Of a stretch of DNA of 64,000 bases, positions 30,800 to 42,023 are shown piece by piece (positions within the stretch are counted from its first letter, which is position 1; every line of letters starts with the position of its first letter). The stretch is from Roseateles puraquae. GTDB taxonomy: Bacteria; Pseudomonadota; Gammaproteobacteria; Burkholderiales; Burkholderiaceae_C. The notes below the pieces were generated by a model. The model did not search any database. It was not told the origin of the DNA and saw only the letters and a list, made by a program, of their open reading frames with translations. The stretch covers positions 170,619 through 234,618 of the forward strand of contig NZ_NISI01000004.1 in NCBI RefSeq assembly GCF_002205845.1, in the 5' to 3' direction. The position numbers and the translations under genes are program-made.

Positions 30800-32653
30800 A
30801 TGCTCTGCTACGTCGATCACCACGACAAGGCCTATCAGTGGGCCGAGCGCAGGCGCCTGGAAACCCACCCGACGACCGGTGCCGCCCAATGGGTTGAGGT
30901 GCGTGAGCGAGTGGAGGAGGTGCTGGTGCGCCGCAAGGTCGAGGCGCCCGAACCTGAGGCCCGAAAGCCTGCGCTCTTCGCCCACTTAACACCACTGGAG
31001 TTGTTGAGCTACGGTGTGCCGGAGGATCTGGTACCCACCGTCCTGCAAGCCGATGAAGACAGCCTGCTGGAACTGGCCAATCACCTGCCTGGCGAAGCCG
31101 CAGAGGCACTCCTAGAACTGGCCACCGGCGGCAAGCCGAAGCCGGCCCCTGCCCCCGCCCCCAACGCGGACCCGTTTGCCCACCCCGACGCGCAGCGGCG
31201 ATTCCGCGTCATGCGCGACGTGGAAGAGCTCGCCCGTGCGCTGGACTACCCCTGGGAAAAGTGGACCATCTTCCTGCACCCGGCGCAGCGTCAGTGGGTC
31301 GAGAAGGACTACAACGGCCCCGCGCGTGTGGCCGGCTCCGCCGGAACTGGCAAGACCATCGTGGCCTTGCACCGAGCCGTTCACCTGGCGCGCAAGTACC
31401 CGGAATCTCGCGTGCTGCTGACCACCTTCTCGGACACGCTTGCGCGGGCGTTGCAGGGCAAGTTGCGACGCCTGATCAGTAACGAGCCCAAGCTCGGCGA
31501 ACGCCTGGAAGTTGAGGCCCTGAGTACCGTCGCTTTGCGCCTGCATGAGCGCCATGTAGGCAAGGTGCATGTGGCAACCGAGGAGCAGTTGCGTGAGGCT
31601 GTGGCTGACGCGACCCGACGTGCTGAAGGCCATCGATTCACCGCGCCGTTCGTATACGCCGAATGGATGGACGTGGTGGATACGTGGCAGCTCAGCTCTT
31701 GGGAGAGCTACCGCGACTTCAAGCGCCTGGGTCGTAAGACGCGACTGTCCGAGGCACAACGTGCGCTGCTTTGGCAGATCTTCGAGGCGGTAGCTGCTGA
31801 CCTGTCAGCACAGGGCGTGACGACGCGCGCGGCGATATGCACGCGTGTCGCTGCCGCCGTGGGCGGCATGAAGCACGCGCCGTATGACCATGTCGTGATC
31901 GACGAAGCTCAGGACGTGAACGTCAGCCAGCTACGTCTGCTGGCGGCCATCGCCGGCGGGCGGCCAAACGGGCTGATGTTCGCGGGCGATCTGGGTCAGC
32001 GCATTTTCCAGACACCGTTCTCGTGGAAGGCGCTGGGCGTGGACGTACGAGGTCGGTCACGCACGCTTCACGTGAACTATCGAACGTCGCACCAAATCCG
32101 CGCCCAAGCGGACAAGCTTCTGGGCCCTGAAGTGAGCGATGTCGACGGCAACGTAGAAGATCGACGCGGCACGGTGTCGGTTTTCAACGGCCCCACCCCC
32201 GAAGTGCTCACGTTCGATGATGATCAATCTGAAGAGACGCATGTCAGCAAATGGATCGCCGCGCGAACCGCAGACGGCATGCTGCCGCACGAGCTGGGAG
32301 TTTTTGTACGGTCTGCTGAACAAATCCCGCGGGCGGAAGCTGCAATCCAAGCGGCGGGCTTACGCTGGCGCGTGCTTGACGACAAGGTAGACACCGCAAG
32401 CGGCCAGGCTTCCATCAGCACCATGCACCTCGCCAAGGGTTTGGAGTTCCGCTACGTGGTGGTCATGGCTTGCGATGACGAGGTCATCCCGCTGCAAGAA
32501 CGCATCGAGAGCGTGGTTGACGAAGCAGATCTGGAAGAGGTTTATCACACTGAGCGCCACCTCCTATACGTCGCCTGCACGCGGGCGCGGGATCAACTGT
32601 TGGTGACCGCGGTACACCCGGGGTCAGAGTTCTTGGGCGATCTTCTGGCTTGA
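30800..32653 (+). CDS. UvrD/Rep-type superfamily 1 helicase, 5'-truncated
   Basis: A 617-residue SF1 helicase. Q-motif-like HPAQRQWV (160-167), Walker A GSAGTGKT (179-186), Walker B 'VVIDEAQD' (365-372), motif III GDLGQRI (396-402), motif IV NYRTSHQI (426-433), motif V 'TMHLAKGLEF' (541-550) and motif VI 'VACTRARDQL' (591-600) are all intact. Residues 1-130 are a linker region. In-frame codons before the ATG (30767-30799, RLIVHKTASSF) continue into a beta-strand pattern typical of a RelE-like toxin fold ('LIVHK... LLCYVDHHD'), but an upstream stop at 30743 and the polymerase gene cut it off. Relatives I recall carry a full RelE-like domain here, so this copy is probably missing about 55-60 residues. 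Confidence 0.82.
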   Translation: MLCYVDHHDKAYQWAERRRLETHPTTGAAQWVEVRERVEEVLVRRKVEAPEPEARKPALFAHLTPLELLSYGVPEDLVPTVLQADEDSLLELANHLPGEAAEALLELATGGKPKPAPAPAPNADPFAHPDAQRRFRVMRDVEELARALDYPWEKWTIFLHPAQRQWVEKDYNGPARVAGSAGTGKTIVALHRAVHLARKYPESRVLLTTFSDTLARALQGKLRRLISNEPKLGERLEVEALSTVALRLHERHVGKVHVATEEQLREAVADATRRAEGHRFTAPFVYAEWMDVVDTWQLSSWESYRDFKRLGRKTRLSEAQRALLWQIFEAVAADLSAQGVTTRAAICTRVAAAVGGMKHAPYDHVVIDEAQDVNVSQLRLLAAIAGGRPNGLMFAGDLGQRIFQTPFSWKALGVDVRGRSRTLHVNYRTSHQIRAQADKLLGPEVSDVDGNVEDRRGTVSVFNGPTPEVLTFDDDQSEETHVSKWIAARTADGMLPHELGVFVRSAEQIPRAEAAIQAAGLRWRVLDDKVDTASGQASISTMHLAKGLEFRYVVVMACDDEVIPLQERIESVVDEADLEEVYHTERHLLYVACTRARDQLLVTAVHPGSEFLGDLLA

Positions 32654-32743
32654 AGGCGCGCAGGAGCACGGAAGGTGAAGCAGCATCGCCTCGGCAGCGG
32701 TCGCTCATCGGCTCCGTGCAAAGCTGATGGAATGGAGGACCGT

Positions 32744-32782
32744 TCTGGTCCTTCTGGCAGCGATCTGGTCCCGATCTGGTCA
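32744..32782. repeat. Right-end TCTGGTC repeats of the island
   Basis: TCTGGTCC at 32744-32751, a degenerate TCTGGCAG at 32753, TCTGGTCC at 32764-32771 and TCTGGTCA at 32775-32782. The last two start 11 bases apart, as at the left end. Together with 27024-27042 they form matching sets about 50 and 110 bases inside the two attachment copies. Confidence 0.6.
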
Positions 32783-32892
32783 AGACGGACCGGGACGCGA
32801 GACCGCCGATCTACTCGCGTGGCTGGTCTAAGTGGTTGTCACTGCTAGGATGGAGCCCATCTTGTAGGCTTTCTCGGCCGGTTCTCACACGA

Positions 32893-32938
32893 ACTGTTAA
32901 TCCGTAGGTCCCTGGTTCGAGCCCAGGTCGGGGAGCCA
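32893..32938 (+). repeat. Right attachment site: 46-bp copy of the tRNA-Asn 3' part
   Basis: Identical to 26932-26977 (and to 26788-26833) from the anticodon loop through CCA. The upstream 32 bases of a tRNA are absent, so this is not a functional gene but the duplicated core left by site-specific integration. Confidence 0.93.
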
Positions 32939-32944
32939 AATCAA

Positions 32945-32975
32945 AGCCTCGTTGCGCAAGCAGCGGGGCTTTTTC
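32945..32975 (+). terminator. Terminator outside the right attachment site
   Basis: An 11-bp stem (AGCCTCGTTGC with GCAGCGGGGCT, two G-T pairs) with a GCAA loop and TTTTTC tail. It was probably the original terminator of the tRNA-Asn unit before the island inserted. Confidence 0.8.
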
Positions 32976-32999
32976 TTTAGCCGCCTGCCGAGAACCGCC

Positions 33000-33341
33000 A
33001 TGAGCACCCTGCCCGCCTGCCCCAAGTGCCAGTCCGTCTACACCTATGAGGACGGCACGCAGCTCGTCTGCCCGGAATGCGGCCATGAGTGGTCGGTGTC
33101 ATCGGGTGAGGCCGTTGTCGAAGAAGCCCGCGTCATCAAGGATGCGGTTGGCAACGTGCTGCAGGACGGCGACAGCGTCACGGTCATCAAGGACCTCAAG
33201 ATCAAGGGCTCATCCCTGGTCGTGAAAGTGGGCACCAAAGTCAAGAACATCCGCCTGACCGACGGCGACCACGACATCGACTGCAAGATCGACGGCATCG
33301 GCGCGATGGGGCTGAAGTCGGAGTTCGTGAAGAAGGCCTGA
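33000..33341 (+). CDS. yjdM: PhnA/YjdM-family zinc-ribbon protein
   Basis: A 113-residue protein with an N-terminal zinc ribbon ([20 protein letters not shown], ligands C-x2-C and C-x2-C in 'CPECGHEW') and the C-terminal PhnA domain ('[16 protein letters not shown]', '[20 protein letters not shown]', ending '[11 protein letters not shown]'). The family was named for alkylphosphonate utilisation in E. coli, but that role is not well supported and the protein is generally of unknown function. ATG 33000 begins 24 bases after the tRNA-type terminator. It converges on ilvC with a shared terminator between them. Confidence 0.9.
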   Translation: MSTLPACPKCQSVYTYEDGTQLVCPECGHEWSVSSGEAVVEEARVIKDAVGNVLQDGDSVTVIKDLKIKGSSLVVKVGTKVKNIRLTDGDHDIDCKIDGIGAMGLKSEFVKKA

Positions 33342-33363
33342 CCCCGCGCCGGCGCCCAAAAGG

Positions 33364-33400
33364 AAAAGGCCGACACCTCGCGGTGCCGGCCTTCTCGTTT
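33364..33400. terminator. Bidirectional terminator between yjdM and ilvC
   Basis: AAGGCCGACACC and GGTGCCGGCCTT (33366-33393, one mismatch) with a short loop. The plus strand continues CTCGTTT and the minus strand continues TTTTCC, so it can end both convergent transcripts. Confidence 0.75.
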
Positions 33401-33445
33401 GGGCGAAACCCTGGCCGGCCCCACTGGAGGCGGCCTGCGCCGAAC

Positions 33446-35003
<1,558 letters not shown>

Positions 35004-35168
35004 GGGATGTCGTCCTTCGCGCTCTTCAGTAGCCGGGGCGGTAACCACGGCACCTTGGCGGCGGGTTCGAATCGTTGAGGGAGGTCTGCCTTCGTCGGCT
35101 GTGCTCGCCATCCACCGCCGACCTCGCTGCACGCGGTAACGCGCAGCAAGGCCCGCGGCTTCAGCCGT

Positions 35169-36953
35169 TCACAGGTCTTCCGAGCCCAGCAGCATTTCCG
35201 AAATGCCCTTGCCCGCCTTGACCATGGGCCAGACGTTCTCGGTCGGATCGGTGCGGATGTCGAGGAACACAGTGCGGTCGGTCAGGCGCATGGCTTCCTT
35301 GAGCGCGCCTTCCACGTCCGAGGGCTTCTCGACCAGGATGCCCACGTGGCCATAGGCCTCGGCAAGCTTCACGAAGTTGGGCAGCGCGTCCATGTAGCTG
35401 TGCGAGTAGCGACCCTCGTAATCGAGCTGCTGCCACTGGCGCACCATGCCGAGGTAGCGGTTGTTCAGCGAGACGATCTTCACCGGCGTCTTGTACTGGA
35501 AGCAGGTCGACAGCTCCTGGATGCACATCTGGATGCTGCCCTCGCCGGTGATGCAGAACACATCCGCCTCCGGCTTGGCCAGCTTGATGCCCATCGCGTA
35601 GGGCAGGCCCACGCCCATGGTGCCCAGGCCGCCGGAGTTGATCCAGCGGCGCGGCTCGTCGAACTTGTAGTACTGCGCGGCCCACATCTGGTGCTGGCCG
35701 ACGTCGGACGTGATGTAGGTGTCACGATCGCGGGTCAGGCGCCAGAGGGTGTCCACCACCATCTGCGGCTTGATGACCTCGTCGGAGTTCTTGTAGACGA
35801 GGCAGTCCTTGCGGCGCCATTCGTTGATCTGGTTCCACCAGGCGTTGACGGCGTTGGCGTCAGGCTTGGCCTGGGCTTCCTTGATCTGCGCGATCAGTTC
35901 CTGCAGCACGTCCTTCACGTCGCCCACGATGGGGATGTCCACGCGCACGCGCTTGGAGATCGACGAGGGGTCGATGTCGACGTGGATGATCTTGCGCTCC
36001 ACCTGCGCGAAGTGCTTGGGGTTGCCGATCACGCGGTCGTCGAAGCGCGCGCCCACGGCCAGCAGCACGTCACAGTGCTGCATGGTCATGTTGGCTTCGT
36101 AGGTGCCGTGCATGCCGAGCATGCCCAGGAAGCGCGGGTCGGTGCCGGGCATGGCGCCCAGGCCCATCAGCGTGTTGGTGCAGGGGAAGCCGAGCAGGTC
36201 GACCAGCTGGCGCAACTCCGCCGTGGCTTCACCCAGGATGACGCCGCCGCCGGTATAGATATAGGGTCGCTTGGCCTGCAGCAGCAGCTGCACGGCCTTG
36301 CGGATCTGGCCGCTGTGGCCCTTCTTCACCGGGTTGTAGGAGCGCATCTCGATGCGGTCCGGGTAGCTGAACGTGGCCTTGGCCAGCGACACATCCTTCG
36401 GGATGTCCACGACGACCGGGCCGGGGCGGCCGGTGCGGGCGATGTGGAACGCCTTCTTCATCGTCAGCGCCAGATCGCGCACGTCCTTGACCAGGAAGTT
36501 GTGCTTGACGATGGGGCGCGTGATGCCGACGGTATCGCACTCCTGGAAGGCATCCAGGCCGATGGCGGGCGTCGGGACCTGACCCGTGATGATGACCATC
36601 GGGATCGAGTCCATGTAGGCGGTGGCAATGCCGGTGATGGCATTCGTGACCCCGGGGCCCGAGGTGACCAGTGCCACGCCAACCTCGCCGCTGGCGCGGG
36701 CGAAGCCGTCAGCCGCGTGCACGGCGGCTTGCTCATGGCGCACCAGCACGTGCTGGATGCTGTCCTGCTTGTAGAGCGCGTCGTAGATGTAGAGCACCGC
36801 GCCGCCGGGGTAACCCCAGAGATGGCGCACCCCTTCGGCCTGCAGGCAGCGAACGAGGATCTCGGAGCCGTTGAGCTCCGCGGTGGAGGAATGGGAGGGG
36901 GAAGCAGATGACGCCTGGGCGGCGCGCTTCATTTCAGCGGCAGACATGTCCAT
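35169..36953 (-). CDS. ilvB: Acetolactate synthase large (catalytic) subunit
   Basis: A 594-residue thiamine-diphosphate enzyme making acetolactate or acetohydroxybutyrate. The activating Glu is in 'VLVRHEQAAVHAADGFARAS', the FAD/central domain has 'GLGAMPGTDPRFLGMLGMHG', and the ThDP/Mg site runs 'DVFCITGEGSIQMCIQELST' to 'VKIVSLNNRYLGMVRQW'. An N-terminal Ser/Ala-rich extension of about 25 residues precedes the conserved 'NGSEILVRCLQAEGVRHLWG'. Start ATG 36953 or 36947. First gene of the branched-chain amino acid operon, divergent from a sigma-factor gene. Confidence 0.96.
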   Translation of the reverse strand: MDMSAAEMKRAAQASSASPSHSSTAELNGSEILVRCLQAEGVRHLWGYPGGAVLYIYDALYKQDSIQHVLVRHEQAAVHAADGFARASGEVGVALVTSGPGVTNAITGIATAYMDSIPMVIITGQVPTPAIGLDAFQECDTVGITRPIVKHNFLVKDVRDLALTMKKAFHIARTGRPGPVVVDIPKDVSLAKATFSYPDRIEMRSYNPVKKGHSGQIRKAVQLLLQAKRPYIYTGGGVILGEATAELRQLVDLLGFPCTNTLMGLGAMPGTDPRFLGMLGMHGTYEANMTMQHCDVLLAVGARFDDRVIGNPKHFAQVERKIIHVDIDPSSISKRVRVDIPIVGDVKDVLQELIAQIKEAQAKPDANAVNAWWNQINEWRRKDCLVYKNSDEVIKPQMVVDTLWRLTRDRDTYITSDVGQHQMWAAQYYKFDEPRRWINSGGLGTMGVGLPYAMGIKLAKPEADVFCITGEGSIQMCIQELSTCFQYKTPVKIVSLNNRYLGMVRQWQQLDYEGRYSHSYMDALPNFVKLAEAYGHVGILVEKPSDVEGALKEAMRLTDRTVFLDIRTDPTENVWPMVKAGKGISEMLLGSEDL

Positions 36954-37180
36954 TTCGAACCTCTGTGAATTTCTCTAACGAAAAACCATTGGTGCTCCTC
37001 TTCGCGCCCTCGTGAGGCGGATTCGGAACCTGCGCAGTCAGCCAGTGGGCCCGTGTCGGGCGACCATGGAGAGAGCAATGACTCTTTGTGCGAAGCAGCA
37101 TTATGCCGATCAAAAATGGTTGAGCCTTCGTATCAGACGAATGCCATAATCTGCGCTGCTGTCCGGACCCGCTCTCCGCC
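36954..37180. promoter_or_regulatory. Divergent promoter region between ilvB and the sigma-factor gene
   Basis: A 227-bp gap with an AT-rich core near 37100-37150. On the plus strand CATAAT at 37145-37150 is preceded by TTGAGC at 37120-37125 with a long 19-base spacer. On the minus strand CATAAT lies at 37105-37100. A short hairpin (GCCCG-ACA-CGGGC) is visible near 37050-37062. No leader peptide rich in Ile, Val or Leu codons was found in front of ilvB, so classical attenuation is not supported. Confidence 0.35.
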
Positions 37181-37747
37181 TTGGCCACCGACAAAGAACT
37201 CAACGATTTCCTGCGCACCGTGGACCGCCGCGCGTTCAAACGCACGGCCTACCTCGTTCGCGACGACGATGCCGCCCTGGACATCGTGCAGGACGCCATG
37301 ATCAAGCTGGCCGAAAACTACTTCGACCGCCCGGCGGCCGAACTGCCGTTGCTGTTCCAGCGCATCCTGTCGAACGCGACGATGGACTATTTCCGTCGCC
37401 AGAAGACGCGTAATGCCGTCATGACGAACATGTCTGACTTCGAGGGCGGCGACCCGGACGGTGACTTCGACCTGCTGGAAATCCTCGAGAGCCACGAAGG
37501 CGCCTTGGGCGCGTCAAGCGCGGCCGACGAGGTCAGCCGGGCGCAAATCTTGCAAAGGATCGAATCGGAAGTCGAACAGCTGCCGGCGCGTCAACGAGAG
37601 GCCTTCCTCCTGCGTTACTGGGAGGAACTGGATGTTGCAGAGACCGCCGCCGTCATGGGCTGCTCCGAAGGCAGTGTGAAAACACATTGCTCGCGGGCCG
37701 TGCATGCGCTGGCCAAGTCGCTCAAGGCCAAAGGGATCACGCTATGA
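37181..37747 (+). CDS. Sigma-70 family (ECF-type) RNA polymerase sigma factor
   Basis: A 188-residue sigma factor. Region 2 is 'RRAFKRTAYLVRDDDAALDI' then 'VQDAMIKLAENYF', with 'NATMDYFRRQKTR' corresponding to region 2.4; region 4 is 'LPARQREAFLLRYWEELDVA' and 'ETAAVMGCSEGSVKTHCSRA'. There is no ATG at the 5' end; TTG 37181 is the apparent start. Its stop overlaps the start of the DUF3619 gene (ATGA at 37744-37747), and the two are regularly paired in Burkholderiales. The DUF3619 protein could be its membrane anti-sigma partner (inference). Confidence 0.88.
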   Translation: MATDKELNDFLRTVDRRAFKRTAYLVRDDDAALDIVQDAMIKLAENYFDRPAAELPLLFQRILSNATMDYFRRQKTRNAVMTNMSDFEGGDPDGDFDLLEILESHEGALGASSAADEVSRAQILQRIESEVEQLPARQREAFLLRYWEELDVAETAAVMGCSEGSVKTHCSRAVHALAKSLKAKGITL

Positions 37748-38229
37748 AGTCGCCGTCGAACGTTTCCGCCCCCTCCTCTGACCTGGACGCCCGCCTGGCG
37801 CGGTTCGGGCAACGCGTGGCCGCCAGCCTCAATGAGCGCAGCGCCGACCTGCCCCACGACGTGACCGAGCGCCTGCGCTTCGCGCGAGAGCAGGCCCTTG
37901 CCCGAGCGGCTGAAGCCCGCGCCGCCCGCACGGTGGCGGCCACGGCCAGCCCCAGCGTGGTGCAGATGGGCGCCGTGTTGGCCACGTCGGGCGGCCCGGG
38001 TCTACCCGGCGTTGGCGGCCAGGGTGGCAACGGTTTGTGGGCCAAGCTGATCTCCATGCTGCCGCTGCTGGCCTTGCTGGCCGGCCTGCTGCTGATGCAC
38101 CAGGGTCAGCTCCACGAGCAGATCGTGGCCGCCGCCGAGGTCGATACCGCCCTGCTCAGCGACAACCTGCCTCCCGCCGCCTTCAGCGACCCCGGCTTTG
38201 CCGAGTACCTGCGGGACAGCCAAGAATGA
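37744..38229 (+). CDS. DUF3619 family membrane protein
   Basis: A 161-residue protein with an N-terminal soluble helical region ('DLDARLARFGQRVAASLNER', 'LPHDVTERLRFAREQALARA') and one membrane helix near residues 102-118 ('LISMLPLLALLAGLLLMHQ'), ending in a short acidic tail ('SDPGFAEYLRDSQE'). The topology (cytoplasmic N-domain, one span, short periplasmic tail) and coupling to the sigma-factor gene fit an anti-sigma role, but the family has no proven function. ATG 37744 is set by overlap with the upstream stop. Confidence 0.85.
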   Translation: MKSPSNVSAPSSDLDARLARFGQRVAASLNERSADLPHDVTERLRFAREQALARAAEARAARTVAATASPSVVQMGAVLATSGGPGLPGVGGQGGNGLWAKLISMLPLLALLAGLLLMHQGQLHEQIVAAAEVDTALLSDNLPPAAFSDPGFAEYLRDSQE

Positions 38230-38239
38230 ACGGACACGC

Positions 38240-39082
38240 ATGACCCGAGCCGCGCTGGCGCCAGCCGTCTCCCTCACCCGTCTCCTGACGACCCTGCTGC
38301 TCGGCGCCGCGGGGTTTTCTGCTTTTGCGCAGGCGCCCGAAGCCACCGCAGCCTCCGCTCCCGATACCGGCGCCACGCCGGTGACTGCACCTGCAGCCCC
38401 GCCGCCCGCGCCCGTGGTGCGACCGCCCGCGCCGGTGCTGCCGCCCGTGTCGGCGCTCGCCGCCGCGCCCAACTGGCAGGGCCTCACGCCCGCCCAGCGC
38501 GACCTGCTGGCTCCGCTGGCCAACGACTGGGACAAGCTCGGCCCGACCCAGCGCAGCAAATGGCTCAATGCCACGCCGCGTCTGGCCACACTGCCGCCGG
38601 CCGAACTCGCCCGCCTGCACGAGCGCATGCGTGATTGGGCCCACCTGACGCCCAGCGAGCGCGCCAATGCGCGGGTCAGCTTCCAGGTCGCCAAGCAGGT
38701 GGACGCCGAACAGCGCCAGGCCAAGTGGGAGGCCTACCAGGCCCTGCCGCCCGAGAAGCGCCAGGAGCTGGCCGAGAAGGCCGAAGCCCGCCGCAAGGCC
38801 CAGACCAAGGCGACCGGCCCCAATCCCAAGCCGCTCGGCGCCACGCCAAAGTCCAACATCGTGCCGGCGGCACCCAAGCTCGTCGCACCCATTCCGGTCA
38901 CCGGCAGCCTCGTGCAGGCCAAACCGGGCGCCACCACCGTGCTCATCACACGCGGCCTGGCGCAGCCCAGTCACCATGCGGCGGGCGAATCCAAGGTCGT
39001 GGCCGATCCGTCCCTGGTCGACCCCAAGACGCTGCTGCCCAAATCGCTCAAGGCGCCCGCCGCGTCCACCCCGCGTTCATGA
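38240..39082 (+). CDS. DUF3106 family exported protein
   Basis: A 280-residue protein with a signal peptide (TRLLTTLLLGAAGFSAFAQA), a long Pro/Ala linker (about 35-72), and the DUF3106 region: 'LTPAQRDLLAPLANDWDKLG', 'PTQRSKWLNATPRLATLPPA', 'RMRDWAHLTPSERANARVSF' and 'WEAYQALPPEKRQELAEKAE'. The repeated '(L/H)xPxxRxxW' units are helical hairpins, also seen in periplasmic stress-sensing proteins. C-terminal part is basic and low complexity. Start ATG 38240, 10 bases after DUF3619; stop overlaps the RDD gene. Confidence 0.85.
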   Translation: MTRAALAPAVSLTRLLTTLLLGAAGFSAFAQAPEATAASAPDTGATPVTAPAAPPPAPVVRPPAPVLPPVSALAAAPNWQGLTPAQRDLLAPLANDWDKLGPTQRSKWLNATPRLATLPPAELARLHERMRDWAHLTPSERANARVSFQVAKQVDAEQRQAKWEAYQALPPEKRQELAEKAEARRKAQTKATGPNPKPLGATPKSNIVPAAPKLVAPIPVTGSLVQAKPGATTVLITRGLAQPSHHAAGESKVVADPSLVDPKTLLPKSLKAPAASTPRS

Positions 39083-39591
39083 CGACGGCGGCAGATCCGG
39101 CTGCCCCGCCGCCAGGCCTGGGGCGGCGCTTCGCAGCCTTCCTGTACGAAGGCGTGCTGCTGTTCGGCGTGGTGTTCTTTGCCGGGCTGCTCTACTCGAT
39201 CCTGACCCGCCAGCAGCACGCGCTGCAGGGTCGCACCGGCATGGGCGTGGTCATTTTCCTGGTGGTTGGTCTGTACTTCGTCGGCTTCTGGACGCGTACC
39301 GGCCAGACGCTCGCCATGAAGACCTGGCACTTGCGGGTGGTCGACAGCCAGGGCCGCCCGCTGGGCCTGGTGCGCGGCGTCATGCGCTACCTGCTGAGCT
39401 GGCTGTGGTTCCTGCCCGCCCTGCTGAGCGCGCGGCTGCTCGGGCTGCACAGCGGCGGCGCGATCGTGGGCTGCCTGATCGCAGGCGTGCTGGCCTATCT
39501 GCTCGTGGCACGCCTGCACCCTCAGCGACAATTCCTGCACGACGCGATCTGCGGCTCGCGTGTCATCACCCAGCTCCCGCAGCCTTCATGA
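39079..39591 (+). CDS. RDD family membrane protein
   Basis: A 170-residue inner-membrane protein with about four hydrophobic helices: 'YEGVLLFGVVFFAGLLYSIL', 'MGVVIFLVVGLYFVGFW', 'RYLLSWLWFLPALLSARLLG' and 'GGAIVGCLIAGVLAYLLVAR'. 'RTGQTLAMKTWHLRVVDSQG' followed by 'RPLGLVRGVMRY' and the C-terminal 'RQFLHDAICGSRVI' identify the RDD family (the first Arg-Asp-Asp is not conserved here). Function unknown, possibly transport. Coupled by ATGA overlaps to DUF3106 before it and dgkA after it. Confidence 0.88.
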   Translation: MTTAADPAAPPPGLGRRFAAFLYEGVLLFGVVFFAGLLYSILTRQQHALQGRTGMGVVIFLVVGLYFVGFWTRTGQTLAMKTWHLRVVDSQGRPLGLVRGVMRYLLSWLWFLPALLSARLLGLHSGGAIVGCLIAGVLAYLLVARLHPQRQFLHDAICGSRVITQLPQPS

Positions 39592-39965
39592 GCAACCCCC
39601 ACAAGGGCCGCACTGGCCTGGACCGCATCATCCACGCCGCCGGCTACTCCTGGGCTGGCCTCAAGGCGGCCTACACCGGTGAAAGCGCCTTCCGCCAGGA
39701 AACCTGGCTGTGCGTCATCGCCGCGCCGTTGAGCTACTGGCTGGCCAAGAGCTGGGAGCAGGCTGCGCTGCTGCTCGGCTCGCTGGTGCTGGTGCTGATC
39801 GTGGAGCTGCTCAACTCAGCCGTGGAGGCCGTCGTCGACCGGGTGTCGTTCGAGCGGCACGAACTCTCCAAGCGCGCCAAGGACATCGCCAGCGCCGCCG
39901 TGTTGATGTCGCTGCTGCTGGCCGGCGGCATTTGGGGTGCTGCCGCCTGGCAGCACCTGCGCTGA
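39588..39965 (+). CDS. dgkA: Diacylglycerol kinase
   Basis: A 125-residue integral membrane lipid kinase that recycles diacylglycerol to phosphatidate. Three membrane helices are visible; the active-site signature is 'LVLIVELLNSAVEAVVDRVS' (E-x-x-N-S-x-x-E), with 'GYSWAGLKAAYTGESAFRQE' at the N-terminus and 'SKRAKDIASAAVLMSLLLAG' near the C-terminus. Start ATG 39588 overlaps the RDD stop. Last gene of the sigma-factor operon. Confidence 0.95.
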   Translation: MSNPHKGRTGLDRIIHAAGYSWAGLKAAYTGESAFRQETWLCVIAAPLSYWLAKSWEQAALLLGSLVLVLIVELLNSAVEAVVDRVSFERHELSKRAKDIASAAVLMSLLLAGGIWGAAAWQHLR

Positions 39966-39984
39966 ACGCGCGGCGGGCCTGGGC

Positions 39985-42021
<2,037 letters not shown>

Positions 42022-42023
<2 letters not shown>

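Larger units (their letters stand above)
26978..32938. mobile_element. tRNA-Asn-associated genomic island, about 6 kb
   Basis: The segment is bounded by the intact tRNA-Asn copy 2 on the left and an exact 46-bp duplicate of the tRNA 3' part on the right (32893-32938), the usual footprint of tyrosine-recombinase integration. It carries TCTGGTC-type repeats near both ends, genes with no role in the neighbouring pathways, a family-B DNA polymerase and a UvrD-like helicase. I see no integrase, relaxase or structural gene. Together with the apparent deletion at the polymerase/helicase junction this suggests a decayed or satellite element that would need recombinase supplied in trans. Confidence 0.85.

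Noticed and set aside
36990..37075. Possible leader peptide and attenuator before ilvB
   Set aside because: The only short frame (MVARHGPTG) lacks Ile, Val or Leu runs and the hairpin has no T-run.
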